From DASREM01 sp035652095 (GTDB lineage Bacteria; Acidobacteriota; Terriglobia; Terriglobales; Acidobacteriaceae), in contig DASREM010000021.1 of NCBI GenBank assembly GCA_035652095.1, forward strand, positions 1-64,000: DNA of 64,000 bases. Direction: 5' to 3'. A model generated the notes under the pieces. That model ran no database searches. It saw only the letters and a list, made by a program, of their open reading frames with translations, and had not been told where the DNA came from. Each line of letters starts with the position of its first letter. The first letter of the stretch is position 1. The position numbers were made by a program, and so were the translations under genes. Below are positions 41,416 through 50,083 of this stretch, piece by piece.

Positions 41416-43116
41416 CTACCGGAAGTAGATCCACAAACTCACGACGGTGAGCGCCAGGGCAAGGCTGAAAACCACATTGATCCTGTGCTCGGCGGCGGTT
41501 TCGGCTGCCGGTTTGTGCGAGACAGGTTGAACCGCAACCACATCCATCTTCTCGTCTACGGTGGCGAAGGTCAGACCAGCGAGTTTCCTGCGTTCCGGCG
41601 CCGGCCCCATCAGGCTGACCACAACCAGCACGGCTGAGCAGACAACGAACATCAAAATCGCATAGTGAAGGAAATTGATGTCGATCAGCCAGCGAGCGCC
41701 TGGGTTATCGAAACGATGCCCGCCGGCGGCGCGATCCATGATTTCCAGGATGAAGCGCAACGAGCCCAGTACAAACCCGGTCAGCAGCGAACTGATCGCA
41801 CCTTGCGCATTCAGCCGCGGCCACAAGATTCCGAGTATGAAGCAGGCGGCGATGGGCGGGCTGATGTAGGCCTGCACGCTTTGGAGATAAATGTAGAGCT
41901 GGCTGCTGATGAGATGAATAAAGGGCACCCAGGCCAGTCCGAGAACCACCATGACGCCAGTCATGATTCTGCCGAAGGTGACTAGCTGCCGCTCGGAGGC
42001 GCCGGGCTTGATCTTCTTATAAAAATCGAGAGTCACCAGGGTGGACGCGGAATTGAATACGGAGCTCATTGCACCCATGAGCGCGGCGAGCAAGGCAGCG
42101 ATCATCAACCCGACAAGCCCGGTCGGGAGCAAATTAATGATGAGCGTGGGATAGGCGATGTCGCCGTTCAAGACCTGCCCGCCGGTGGTGACATGGAACA
42201 TGTCGCGATAGAGCGCGAAGGCGATCAGGCCCGGAAGAACCAACATGAAAACGGGAAGGATCTTGAGAAACCCGGCGAAGATGGTCGCGGCCTTGGCGTG
42301 CCCTTCGTCTTTTGCGGACAGCACGCGCTGCACGATGACCTGGTCGGTGCACCAATACCAGATTCCGAGGATAGGCGCTCCGAAGAATATTCCGGTCCAG
42401 GGGAACTCCGGATCGGAGGCAGGCTTGATCATGTGGAAGTAATTTGCGGGGACGGCGGCGCGCAGTCCCTCAAATCCTCCGACGCGGTGCAGGCCGATGG
42501 CGGTCAAAATCACCGCGCCCACAATAAGGATGAGCGTCTGCACCAGGTCGGTGTATATCACGGCGGCCAGCCCCCCGGCGATGGTGTAGATTCCCGTCGC
42601 AATCACCAGGATCACGGCGGCAGTGAGGGGACTCCAGCCCACGACTCGCTCCAGTACTACGGCCGCCGCATACAAGTGAACTGAAATTTTTGTGAACACG
42701 TAGGCAAGAATCGAAATACTCGCCAGGTAGACCGCGCAGGAGCGGCTGAAGCGGCGTTCCAGGAACTCCGGCATCGTAAAGACATTGGAACGCAAGTAAA
42801 ACGGAACGAACACCCAACCCAGGATCAGCAGGATCATGCAAGCGAGCCATTCGAAATGTCCGACCGCCAGTCCGGAAGTCGCGCCCGAACCCGCCAGCCC
42901 AATGAAGTGCTCGGTGGAGATGTTCGAAACGAACAACGAGGCCCCAATGGCGAACCATCCCACATCGCGGCTGGCAAGAAAGTAGTCGGTCGAGGTGCGT
43001 TCCTTGCGCGCGAAATAAAATCCAATGGCGAAGATGATGACGAAGTAGACCGCGATGATTGCGATGTCGATGCCGGTCAGGGCTTTGTGGGTGAGATGCG
43101 CGGCAGTGGGGACCAA
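41416..43116 (-). CDS. Sodium:solute symporter (SSS family)
   Basis: About 566 residues with 13-14 membrane helices. The family pattern starts IDIAIIAVYFVIIFAIGFYF and continues with TSTDYFLASRDVGWFAIGAS, SNISTEHFIGLAGSG and the GAMSSVFNSASTLVTLDFYK block around the sodium site. It resembles the SGLT/sugar branch. It couples sodium entry to uptake of a sugar or other small solute; the substrate is not fixed. The frame extends 157 codons upstream, but that part has no membrane character. I choose the TTG at 43116, which has AGGAGG four bases upstream. A perfect 14-bp palindrome lies about 80 bases upstream of this start. Confidence 0.85.
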   Translation of the reverse strand: MVPTAAHLTHKALTGIDIAIIAVYFVIIFAIGFYFARKERTSTDYFLASRDVGWFAIGASLFVSNISTEHFIGLAGSGATSGLAVGHFEWLACMILLILGWVFVPFYLRSNVFTMPEFLERRFSRSCAVYLASISILAYVFTKISVHLYAAAVVLERVVGWSPLTAAVILVIATGIYTIAGGLAAVIYTDLVQTLILIVGAVILTAIGLHRVGGFEGLRAAVPANYFHMIKPASDPEFPWTGIFFGAPILGIWYWCTDQVIVQRVLSAKDEGHAKAATIFAGFLKILPVFMLVLPGLIAFALYRDMFHVTTGGQVLNGDIAYPTLIINLLPTGLVGLMIAALLAALMGAMSSVFNSASTLVTLDFYKKIKPGASERQLVTFGRIMTGVMVVLGLAWVPFIHLISSQLYIYLQSVQAYISPPIAACFILGILWPRLNAQGAISSLLTGFVLGSLRFILEIMDRAAGGHRFDNPGARWLIDINFLHYAILMFVVCSAVLVVVSLMGPAPERRKLAGLTFATVDEKMDVVAVQPVSHKPAAETAAEHRINVVFSLALALTVVSLWIYFR

Positions 43117-43489
43117 GGCTCCTCCTGCTGGAACGAAATGGGACACCGTAACCTTGCGACCGATTCTACCGTTATACCTGATGGATGTCTTAGCGATGAT
43201 GACAATTGTCATTGCGCCGGGATGACGATGCCCACTGGCGCTCCATGGTCGGCAGGGGCAGGATGGAAATGGCCGCTGTGGAGTGCGATGTCCAAAACCG
43301 TGCCGAGCGGGAACCTGCTTACCTTGCAGCAGCGGATTCCTCCTCCGGCCGGCAGGACAAGAGGGAAAGGGAAAAGCTTGGACGTAAAGCCGGCTCGGTT
43401 GTCGTGAGCAGCACCATCGTCTATTCTGATAGCGCACGCCCGCGTACTCGTCCCGTATGCGGCCCCTCTCGGCTTTCAGGAGTACCTTT
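43117..43489. other. Divergent intergenic region
   Basis: A 373-base gap between the symporter gene and the ABC export operon. It must hold both promoters. The only structure I can point to is the palindrome at 43199-43212. Confidence 0.55.
43199..43212. promoter_or_regulatory. Perfect 14-bp palindrome, candidate operator
   Basis: ATGACAATTGTCAT reads the same on both strands. It lies about 80 bases upstream of the symporter start and about 280 bases upstream of the ABC operon. The symmetry and position suggest a dimeric repressor site; the regulator is unknown. Confidence 0.4.
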
Positions 43490-44641
43490 GTGACCCTGAC
43501 TCGATTCGTCAGCAAGAATGCTCTACGCAACAAGCGCCGCAGCCTGCTCACCATCCTGAGCATCGGCTTCTCCCTGCTGCTGCTCACGCTGATGATGACG
43601 ATCTGGCAAGCGTTCTACGCCGACCAGGGGAGTCCGCAGTCGGCGCAGCGGCTTATCGTGCGCCACAAAGTTTCGCTGGTGTTCTTTCTCCCGGCTTTTT
43701 ATCGCGACAAAATCCGCAGCATGCCGGGCGTGACCCATGTGGTCAACCAGACGTGGTTTGGCGGGATCTACAAGGACGATAAACCCGAGAACTTCTTTGC
43801 GCAGTTCGGCACCGATCCCGGGGAGTTGATGGATGTGTATCCAGAGTTCCAGATGCCTGCCGATCAACTCGCGGCGTGGCAGAAGGACCGCGCGGGGTGC
43901 ATTGTAGACAGCGACCTGGCAAAGCGGCACAACTGGAAAATCGGCGACAAGTTGAATATCAAGGGAACCATTTTCCCGGTGAACCCGGAACTCACCATCC
44001 GCGGGATCTTCACCGCCCCGTCGCCGACCGCTTCGATTTACTTCAACAACACTTACCTGGATGAAGGATATCCGGGGGTGAAGGGACATGTAGGATTCTT
44101 TGGGGTGATGGCGGATTCGCCCCAGAGCGTGACCAAGGTGGCACAGCAAATTGATGAAACCTTTCGCAATGCGACGCGTCCAACCAAATCTGAGAGCGAA
44201 CGGGCATTTCAGTTGAGCTGGATCGCTACTCTGGGCAACGTGAAGGCGTTCATCCTCAGCATCTGCGCCGCCGTCGTTTTCGCCACTTTGCTGGTTTCCG
44301 CAAATACCATGGCCATGTCAATCCGCGAACGGACCCGGGAGGTCGCCGTCCTGAAGACGCTCGGATTCTCTCGCAACGGAGTTCTGGGCCTGTTCGTAAG
44401 CGAGGCGGTGGCGCTCTCGCTCGCCGGCGGCTTGCTGGGCATCCTGGCGGCCTCGGGATTGATCACCATGATGGCGCACTCGCCGCAGGGCGGACTGTTT
44501 CTCAACGGGATGAGCGTATCGCCCTTTACCATGGCCATGGCGCTCCTGGTGGCTTGCACGGTAGGATTTGTCAGCGCCTTCATCCCCGCCTGGCACGCGT
44601 CACAGACCAACATCGTGGATGGACTGAGGCACATCGGCTGA
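43490..44641 (+). CDS. ABC transporter permease 1 (MacB/FtsX type)
   Basis: The 383-residue protein has one N-terminal membrane helix (LLTILSIGFSLLLLTLMMTI), a periplasmic MacB-type domain (about 45-250), and three C-terminal helices with the FtsX motif MAMSIRERTREVAVLKTLGF. This is the layout of type VII ABC systems (MacB, LolCE), which push substrates out from the periplasmic side rather than through the membrane. The start is a GTG at 43490 with AGGAG upstream. It is the first gene of a five-gene operon; the gap to the next is 7 bases. Permease 2 is a close paralog from a tandem duplication. Confidence 0.9.
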   Translation: MTLTRFVSKNALRNKRRSLLTILSIGFSLLLLTLMMTIWQAFYADQGSPQSAQRLIVRHKVSLVFFLPAFYRDKIRSMPGVTHVVNQTWFGGIYKDDKPENFFAQFGTDPGELMDVYPEFQMPADQLAAWQKDRAGCIVDSDLAKRHNWKIGDKLNIKGTIFPVNPELTIRGIFTAPSPTASIYFNNTYLDEGYPGVKGHVGFFGVMADSPQSVTKVAQQIDETFRNATRPTKSESERAFQLSWIATLGNVKAFILSICAAVVFATLLVSANTMAMSIRERTREVAVLKTLGFSRNGVLGLFVSEAVALSLAGGLLGILAASGLITMMAHSPQGGLFLNGMSVSPFTMAMALLVACTVGFVSAFIPAWHASQTNIVDGLRHIG

Positions 44642-44648
44642 TTTCGCT

Positions 44649-45791
44649 ATGACCTTGACCCGTTTCGTCACCAAGAACGCATTTCGCAACCGGCGCCGAA
44701 GTGTGCTGACCGTGCTCAGCATCGGCTTTTCCCTGCTGCTGCTCACCCTGATGATGACCATCTGGAAATCGTTCTACATCGACCAGGGCAGCGTATTGTC
44801 GGCACAACGGCTGATTGTGCGGCACAAAGTTTCACTGGTGTTCAATCTGCCGAGTTTCTACCGGGAAAAGATCCGCGCCATTCCGGGGGTGACCCAGGTC
44901 GTGAACCAGCAATGGTTCGGCGGAATTTACAAGGATGACAAGCCGGAGAATTTCTTTGCGCAATTCGGGACCGATCCCGAGGAACTGTTCAAGGTGTACC
45001 GCGAGTACCAGATGCCCGCCGATCAACTGGAGGCGTGGAAGAAGGACCGCGCCGGGGCGATTGTCGATTCCGAACTGGCGAAGAAGCACGGATGGAAGAT
45101 CGGCGATCGTCTGAACATCAAGGGCACGATCTTCCCCCTGAACCTGGAACTCACCATTCGCGGACTGTTTACCGCACCTCAAAATACGCAGGCGATGTAC
45201 TTCAACAAGACGTACCTGGATGAGGGGTACGCCCCCGCCAAAGGCGCCGAAGGCATCTTCGCGGTCCTGGTGGATACGCCGGACAATGTACCGCGTGTGG
45301 CCAAGGCGATTGACGAGGAATTCCGGAATTCCACACGGCCCACCAAGGCTGAGACGGAGAAGGCGTTTCAACTCGATTTCGTGCAAATGCTGGGTAACGT
45401 GAAAGCCTTCCTGTTGAGCATCAGCCTCGCGGTTGTGTTCGCGATCCTGCTGGTTTCGGCAAACACGATGGCGATGTCCATTCGTGAGCGTACCCGTGAA
45501 GTGGCGGTGCTGAAGACGCTGGGATTCACTCGGCGCAGCATTCTGGGATTGTTCGTGGGCGAAGCGGTCTCGCTATCGGTCATGGGCGGCTTGCTGGGAT
45601 CGTTGGTTGCGTTCGGAGTGGTCGCGGGACTGCAGAAACAGGGCGGGTTCATGACCGGGTTGGCGGTCACGCCAGTCACGATCCTGGTATCGCTGGTGGT
45701 AGCCGCGCTGGTTGGGTTCCTGAGCGCCCTGGTTCCTTCCTACCATGCATCGCAGGTAGATATCGTGGAAGGTCTGCGTCATATCGGATAG
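44649..45791 (+). CDS. ABC transporter permease 2 (paralog of permease 1)
   Basis: The 380-residue protein has the same layout as permease 1 and is very similar along its full length, including RLIVRHKVSLVF, FGGIYKDDKPENFFAQFGTD, the ATRPTK/STRPTK segment and the MAMSIRERTREVAVLKTLGF motif before the last helices. Differences concentrate in the last 60 residues. The pair probably forms a heterodimer around the ATPase, although homodimers are possible. It lies 7 bases after permease 1 and 16 bases before permease 3. Confidence 0.9.
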   Translation: MTLTRFVTKNAFRNRRRSVLTVLSIGFSLLLLTLMMTIWKSFYIDQGSVLSAQRLIVRHKVSLVFNLPSFYREKIRAIPGVTQVVNQQWFGGIYKDDKPENFFAQFGTDPEELFKVYREYQMPADQLEAWKKDRAGAIVDSELAKKHGWKIGDRLNIKGTIFPLNLELTIRGLFTAPQNTQAMYFNKTYLDEGYAPAKGAEGIFAVLVDTPDNVPRVAKAIDEEFRNSTRPTKAETEKAFQLDFVQMLGNVKAFLLSISLAVVFAILLVSANTMAMSIRERTREVAVLKTLGFTRRSILGLFVGEAVSLSVMGGLLGSLVAFGVVAGLQKQGGFMTGLAVTPVTILVSLVVAALVGFLSALVPSYHASQVDIVEGLRHIG

Positions 45792-45807
45792 CGGAGAGAG
45801 TGAAGCG

Positions 45808-46971
45808 ATGGCCATACCCGTCAGTTACAACGTTCGCAATTTGAAGTTGCGGAAAGGTCTCACCATCATGACTGCGCTGGGTATCGCGCTCACGGTGGCG
45901 ACGGCCATCTTCATCATGGCGCTGCTGGCAGGCTTAAATCGCGCGTTTGGCAGCACCGGCGATCCGCTGAACGTCCTGGTGCTGCGCAAGGGCTCGACTT
46001 CAGAATTGGCGGCGGGCGGCGTCGAGCGCGACGCCATGCAGACGTTGAAGGAACTCCCCGGCGTCGCCAAGAACGCGAAAGGCGAGACCCTGGCGTCGGG
46101 CGAGGACATCCTCGTGATTGTGCTTCCGCGACGAGACGGCACCGGCGAAGTGAACGTGACCACGCGCTTCCTGACGCCGCTGGGGATCGAAATGCGTCCC
46201 AAGATCAAGCTGGTGTCAGGACGCTGGTTCAACCCTGGACAGCATGAAGTCGTGGTCAGCCAGTCCATCAACAAGCGATTTGCGAAGACCAACATTGGCG
46301 ACACGATGCAAATCGGGAGCGGCTTCTGGAACGTGGTTGGAATTTTTGACGGGTCCGGCACCGCACATGATTCCGAGATCTGGGGGGACATCAACCAGCT
46401 CACTACGGATTTCGAACGCACGGTGTACTCGTCGGTGCTGATGCGCGCCACCGACCCCGTGGCCGCGGCTGCGTTGAAAAACCGCGTTTCCGACGACCAG
46501 CGGCTGAAGCTGGCGGGGCTGATCGAGCCCGAGTACTACGAGTCGCAGACGAAATCGGGCGCACCTATCAAGTTTGTGGGATTTATCGTGGCCGTCATCA
46601 TGGCGATCGGCTCCTGCTTTGCCGCAATGAACACGATGTATGCCGCAGTCTCTTACCGGGGCCGCGAGATCGCGACCCTTCGCGTACTGGGATTCTCCCG
46701 TCCAAGCATTTTGACATCGTTTGTGCTGGAATCGCTGATGCTGTCGCTGCTGGGCGCGCTGATCGGAATTGTGCTGATGCTTCCCTTCAATGGCATGACG
46801 ACCGGCACCTCGAACCAGGTCACGTTCAGCGAGGTTGTGTTCAGCCTGCAATTGACAACCGGCGTGTTGATGACTGCGGTCGTGTTCGCCGTGGTGATGG
46901 GTCTGCTGGGCGGTTTCGCTCCGGCATGGCATGCGTCGCGGCAGGACATACTGGGAGCGTTGAGAGGGTAG
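45808..46971 (+). CDS. ABC transporter permease 3 (MacB/FtsX type)
   Basis: The 387-residue protein has an N-terminal helix (GLTIMTALGIALTVATAIFI), a periplasmic domain and three C-terminal helices, with MYAAVSYRGREIATLRVLGF replacing the motif of the other two permeases. It is clearly a more distant relative and not part of the recent duplication. An extra permease in a MacB-like operon suggests two alternative pairings or a second transporter sharing one ATPase. It lies 16 bases after permease 2 and 12 bases before the adaptor gene. Confidence 0.9.
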   Translation: MAIPVSYNVRNLKLRKGLTIMTALGIALTVATAIFIMALLAGLNRAFGSTGDPLNVLVLRKGSTSELAAGGVERDAMQTLKELPGVAKNAKGETLASGEDILVIVLPRRDGTGEVNVTTRFLTPLGIEMRPKIKLVSGRWFNPGQHEVVVSQSINKRFAKTNIGDTMQIGSGFWNVVGIFDGSGTAHDSEIWGDINQLTTDFERTVYSSVLMRATDPVAAAALKNRVSDDQRLKLAGLIEPEYYESQTKSGAPIKFVGFIVAVIMAIGSCFAAMNTMYAAVSYRGREIATLRVLGFSRPSILTSFVLESLMLSLLGALIGIVLMLPFNGMTTGTSNQVTFSEVVFSLQLTTGVLMTAVVFAVVMGLLGGFAPAWHASRQDILGALRG

Positions 46972-46983
46972 AACAGGTCAAGC

Positions 46984-48345
46984 ATGCCGATCGACACCAA
47001 ACATCACGATCTTCAGAACCTTCGCATTGATCGCGGGCAGCGCGGGGAGGGAGAAGCCCCCCTGTGGGCGCGCCGTTATATCCTGGGCGGAATCGCGGTG
47101 ATCGTTGTGCTTGGCATCGCCGCGCTGGCCTACCGGCTGCTCTCTTCCGATGCGCCAGAGGTGGAAACGGTTCGTGCCGCCGCTCCCAGCAGCGAAGTAG
47201 GCGGGGTGGTGCTTTCGGCGAGCGGCTATATCGTCGCCCATCACAAGATCAACGTGAACTCGAAGGTGACCGGCCGCGTCAAGTGGATTGGCGTGGAGAA
47301 GGGCGACAAGGTGAAGGAAGGGCAGGTGCTGGTTCGTCTGGAAGACGACGAGTTTCGCGCACAGTACGATCAGGCGCGGGGCGCCACCGAGAATGCCCAA
47401 GCCTACCTTCTGCAGCTTCAGAACGGCTCGCGCCCGGAAGAAATTCAGCAGGCGCAACACAACCTCGATGAAGCCCGGGCGACGCTGGCCAACGACAAAC
47501 TCATGCTGGATCGCACTCGAGAACTGACCGCCCAGGGGGTGCTGTCCAAGCAGGCGCTCGACGATGCCACCGCCCGGTTCGAAGCCGACCAGCAGCGGGT
47601 ACAGTCGCTGAGCCAATCGTTTCAACTGGCGAAGATCGGGCCGCGCGCCGAGGAGATCGCCCGTGCCAAGGGCACGTTGCTGCAAGCCCAGGGCCAGGAG
47701 GCCTACGCGAAATCGTTGCTCGATGCCACTATCATTCGCGCCCCGGTCACGGGAACGATCCTGGAACGGACCGCGGAGAAAGGCGAACTCGTCACTGCCC
47801 AGTTTGCCAGCGGCGCTGCCGGCGGACCGCAGGGGCAAGTGGTGGCGTTGGCCGATCTGGATGATCTCCAGGTCGAACTCGACATTGCCCAGGACGACTT
47901 CAGCAAGCTTGGCGCGCACCAGAAGGGCGTGATGACTACCGACGCCTTCCCGGACCGCAAGTACGAAGGCCAGATCGCGGAGATTTCGCCGGAAGCGGAC
48001 CGCCAGAAGGCCACCGTGCAGGTGAAGGTGCAGATCCTGAATCCGGACTCGTACCTCCGCCCCGACATGAACGCGACCGTCAAATTTCTCGCGAACGAGA
48101 ACAAGGCTGGCGATTCGCAGCCCAAGGGCGTGTTCGTTCCAACCACCGCGGTGCGCGACCGCGAGGGAAAGAAAATCGTGCTGCTGGCCTTCAACGGAAA
48201 GGTCCTCACGCGTGAAGTGCAGGTCCTGTCCCAGCGCAGCGGGGGCTTACTGGTTTCCGGTCTCAATGGCGGGGAGGACGTCATCACCTCGGGCCCACAG
48301 AATTTGAAAGACGGCGACAAGATCAAGATCAAAGGACAGTCATGA
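46984..48345 (+). CDS. Periplasmic adaptor protein (MacA/HlyD family)
   Basis: The 453-residue protein has a membrane anchor (about 33-52, ILGGIAVIVVLGIAALAYRL). Lipoyl-type halves GYIVAHHKINVNSKVTGRVK and IIRAPVTGTILERTAEKGE flank a coiled-coil hairpin (about 125-215), with beta-barrel and membrane-proximal domains toward the C-terminus (VPTTAVRDREGKKIVLLAFN). Adaptors of this kind bridge an inner-membrane pump to an outer-membrane channel such as TolC. No outer-membrane channel gene is in the operon, so a channel encoded elsewhere would be needed. The ATPase gene overlaps its end by 4 bases. Confidence 0.92.
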   Translation: MPIDTKHHDLQNLRIDRGQRGEGEAPLWARRYILGGIAVIVVLGIAALAYRLLSSDAPEVETVRAAAPSSEVGGVVLSASGYIVAHHKINVNSKVTGRVKWIGVEKGDKVKEGQVLVRLEDDEFRAQYDQARGATENAQAYLLQLQNGSRPEEIQQAQHNLDEARATLANDKLMLDRTRELTAQGVLSKQALDDATARFEADQQRVQSLSQSFQLAKIGPRAEEIARAKGTLLQAQGQEAYAKSLLDATIIRAPVTGTILERTAEKGELVTAQFASGAAGGPQGQVVALADLDDLQVELDIAQDDFSKLGAHQKGVMTTDAFPDRKYEGQIAEISPEADRQKATVQVKVQILNPDSYLRPDMNATVKFLANENKAGDSQPKGVFVPTTAVRDREGKKIVLLAFNGKVLTREVQVLSQRSGGLLVSGLNGGEDVITSGPQNLKDGDKIKIKGQS

Positions 48346-49055
48346 GCACTGCTACTGCAAATACAGCTACCCAAGCCAAGGTCGTGCAGGTTCGTAATGT
48401 CAGCAAAGTTTTCAAGCGGGACGCTTTCGAGGTGAAGGCGCTGGAAGAGGTGTCCATCGAGATCGCGGCAGGAGAGTTTCTCGCCCTTATGGGCCCATCG
48501 GGATCGGGCAAGACCACCCTGCTGAACATGATTGCCGCCATTGACCGGCCTACGTCCGGCGAGTTGCTGGTGCTGGGCGAGAACATCTTCCGCTTCAGCG
48601 ACGGCCAATCCGCGCGCTGGCGCAACGAGCATATCGGCTACGTGTTTCAGACGTTTAACCTCATCCCGGTGCTGACTGCGTTCGAGAACGTCGAACTTCC
48701 GCTGCTGTTGACCAAGCTCAACGCGCAGCAGCGCCGCGATCACGTGATGACCGCCTTGAAACTTGTCGGCCTTGAAGAACGCGTCAGCCATCTGCCGAAG
48801 CAGCTTTCCGGGGGACAGGAGCAGCGTGTCGCGATTGCGCGCGCCATCGTCAGCGATCCAACTCTCATCCTTGCTGACGAGCCTACCGGAGATCTCGACA
48901 GCCATTCCGCCACCGAGATCCTGGAAATACTCAAGCGGCTGAATGAAGACTTCCACAAAACCGTGGTGATGGTGACGCACGATCCGCACGCGGCTTCTTA
49001 CGCGCACGTGACCCGTCACCTGGAAAAAGGAATGCTGCTGCCCGCCAACGCGTAA
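48342..49055 (+). CDS. ABC transporter ATP-binding protein (LolD/MacB type)
   Basis: The 237-residue protein has Walker A GPSGSGKTT (51-59), Q-loop VFQTFNLIP, signature LSGGQ (155-159) with EQRVAIARA, Walker B LILADEPTGDLD and an H-loop in MVTHDPHAA. This is the usual ATPase for MacB/LolCDE-like exporters. It should power the three permeases upstream. It overlaps the adaptor gene by an ATGA start/stop and is the last gene of the operon, followed by a hairpin. Confidence 0.95.
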   Translation: MSTATANTATQAKVVQVRNVSKVFKRDAFEVKALEEVSIEIAAGEFLALMGPSGSGKTTLLNMIAAIDRPTSGELLVLGENIFRFSDGQSARWRNEHIGYVFQTFNLIPVLTAFENVELPLLLTKLNAQQRRDHVMTALKLVGLEERVSHLPKQLSGGQEQRVAIARAIVSDPTLILADEPTGDLDSHSATEILEILKRLNEDFHKTVVMVTHDPHAASYAHVTRHLEKGMLLPANA

Positions 49056-49062
49056 AGGAAGG

Positions 49063-49101
49063 GGCTCCCGAACCTGATAACTTTGGGCCGGTCCGGGAGC
49101 C
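49063..49101 (+). terminator. Hairpin after the ABC operon
   Basis: GGCTCCCG (49063-49070) pairs with CGGGAGCC (49094-49101), followed by TTGTGG. The loop is 23 bases and the T-run is poor, so termination strength is uncertain, but it lies 7 bases after the last stop. Confidence 0.5.
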
Positions 49102-49116
49102 TTGTGGAAGGAACTG

Positions 49117-49647
49117 CTAGAGCTCTGAGCTCATCTCGTTCAGCACGTGATTGCGATGGGGCTGGACCGCAGCCGGGTCCGCCACCCACTGCCACGCACG
49201 CCGGCCATTTTCGCGAATCACCGTCCTGGCCTCGCCATAGTCCACCAGGCGATTCAATACTGTCGTCACTGAAGCCAGCGGATCTTTGTGGCGCAGCAGG
49301 ACCGGGGGCAGCCGTCGCTGGATCTGCTCACAAACCTCGCGCGCTCCCAAAGGTTGCTCGGCTTCCATCAACACCATGCGGCACGCCTTGGTGAATCCCG
49401 GCTGACGCCCGGTATTTTTGCGATCCACCATCTCCAGTAATTCTTCATCCAGAATCTCGTCGCCAAACAGGTTGGCGAGCCCCACGATAGTCTGCTTGAC
49501 CGTGCCGATCCGCTTCATGATTTCGGCGCGCTGCCGCATTAACTGCCGGAGTTCATCGTGAGCTGCGCGGATCACCTGCTGGACATGCGGGTCATTGGAA
49601 GATGTTTTTCCCGCCACTCCGTTACTGCCGCTCTTGCCGTTTTCCAT
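49117..49647 (-). CDS. Protein of unknown function with winged-helix-like C-terminus
   Basis: The 176-residue soluble protein has a helical middle part (VIRAAHDELRQLMRQRAEIM, KQTIVGLANLFG). Its C-terminal segment resembles a winged helix: TKACRMVLMEAEQPLGAREV, CEQIQRRLPPVLLRHKDPLA, SVTTVLNRLVDYGEARTV. The last block looks like a recognition helix and wing. A DNA-binding role is possible but unproven. GGAGGAG lies directly before the ATG. It is convergent with the ABC operon. Confidence 0.7.
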   Translation of the reverse strand: MENGKSGSNGVAGKTSSNDPHVQQVIRAAHDELRQLMRQRAEIMKRIGTVKQTIVGLANLFGDEILDEELLEMVDRKNTGRQPGFTKACRMVLMEAEQPLGAREVCEQIQRRLPPVLLRHKDPLASVTTVLNRLVDYGEARTVIRENGRRAWQWVADPAAVQPHRNHVLNEMSSEL

Positions 49648-50083
49648 AACTCCTCCGAGGCCAACTGCTCCCTCGTTGCCACTTCACACCTTGGCCTTCT
49701 GACTGGTACGTAAGAAGCCTGTGTGCAGTTCCGCAGAATCCGGACCCTGCCATCCTGCCATCCTGCCTTTTGGGATCCACACAGGAACTATGTTGGATTA
49801 GACGCGGCGAAAAGTGAAAAGTAAGAATTGTTTTTGTAAAATTGAATTCACAATTCCAGCACAAGAAAGAAACATATCCTGCTGTCCGAATTCGGACACG
49901 ACTTGGGATGGCAGGTGTTCGAAAGCGAACCCGCTGCAGAGTAGCTGAATGCCGATTCAGGGTTGGTGTGTCGATGCGATGACATTTCTGAGGCGAAGTC
50001 GAACTGCAGACGGCAGCTGAGGTGGAAGCGGGCGTGCTCGCCCGCCTTACTGGCGATGATGAAGCCGGAGTCGGGCTGCGGAA
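49648..50083. other. Intergenic region
   Basis: A 436-base gap upstream of the winged-helix-like gene and downstream of the oxidoreductase operon. It holds an AT-rich block around 49815-49860, unusual for this DNA and likely to contain the promoter, with an interrupted palindrome around GAATTC, and a GC-rich hairpin at 50028-50045. No gene was seen. Confidence 0.55.
50028..50045 (-). terminator. GC hairpin downstream of the oxidoreductase operon
   Basis: GCGGGCG and CGCCCGC form a 7-bp stem with a 4-base loop, 38 bases after the last stop of the operon. There is no T-run on the minus strand, so it may act as a repeat or mRNA-end structure rather than a true terminator. Confidence 0.4.

Noticed and set aside
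43199..43212. Fur box reading of the palindrome
   Set aside because: It lacks the repeated GATAAT hexamers of a Fur site and no iron gene is adjacent.
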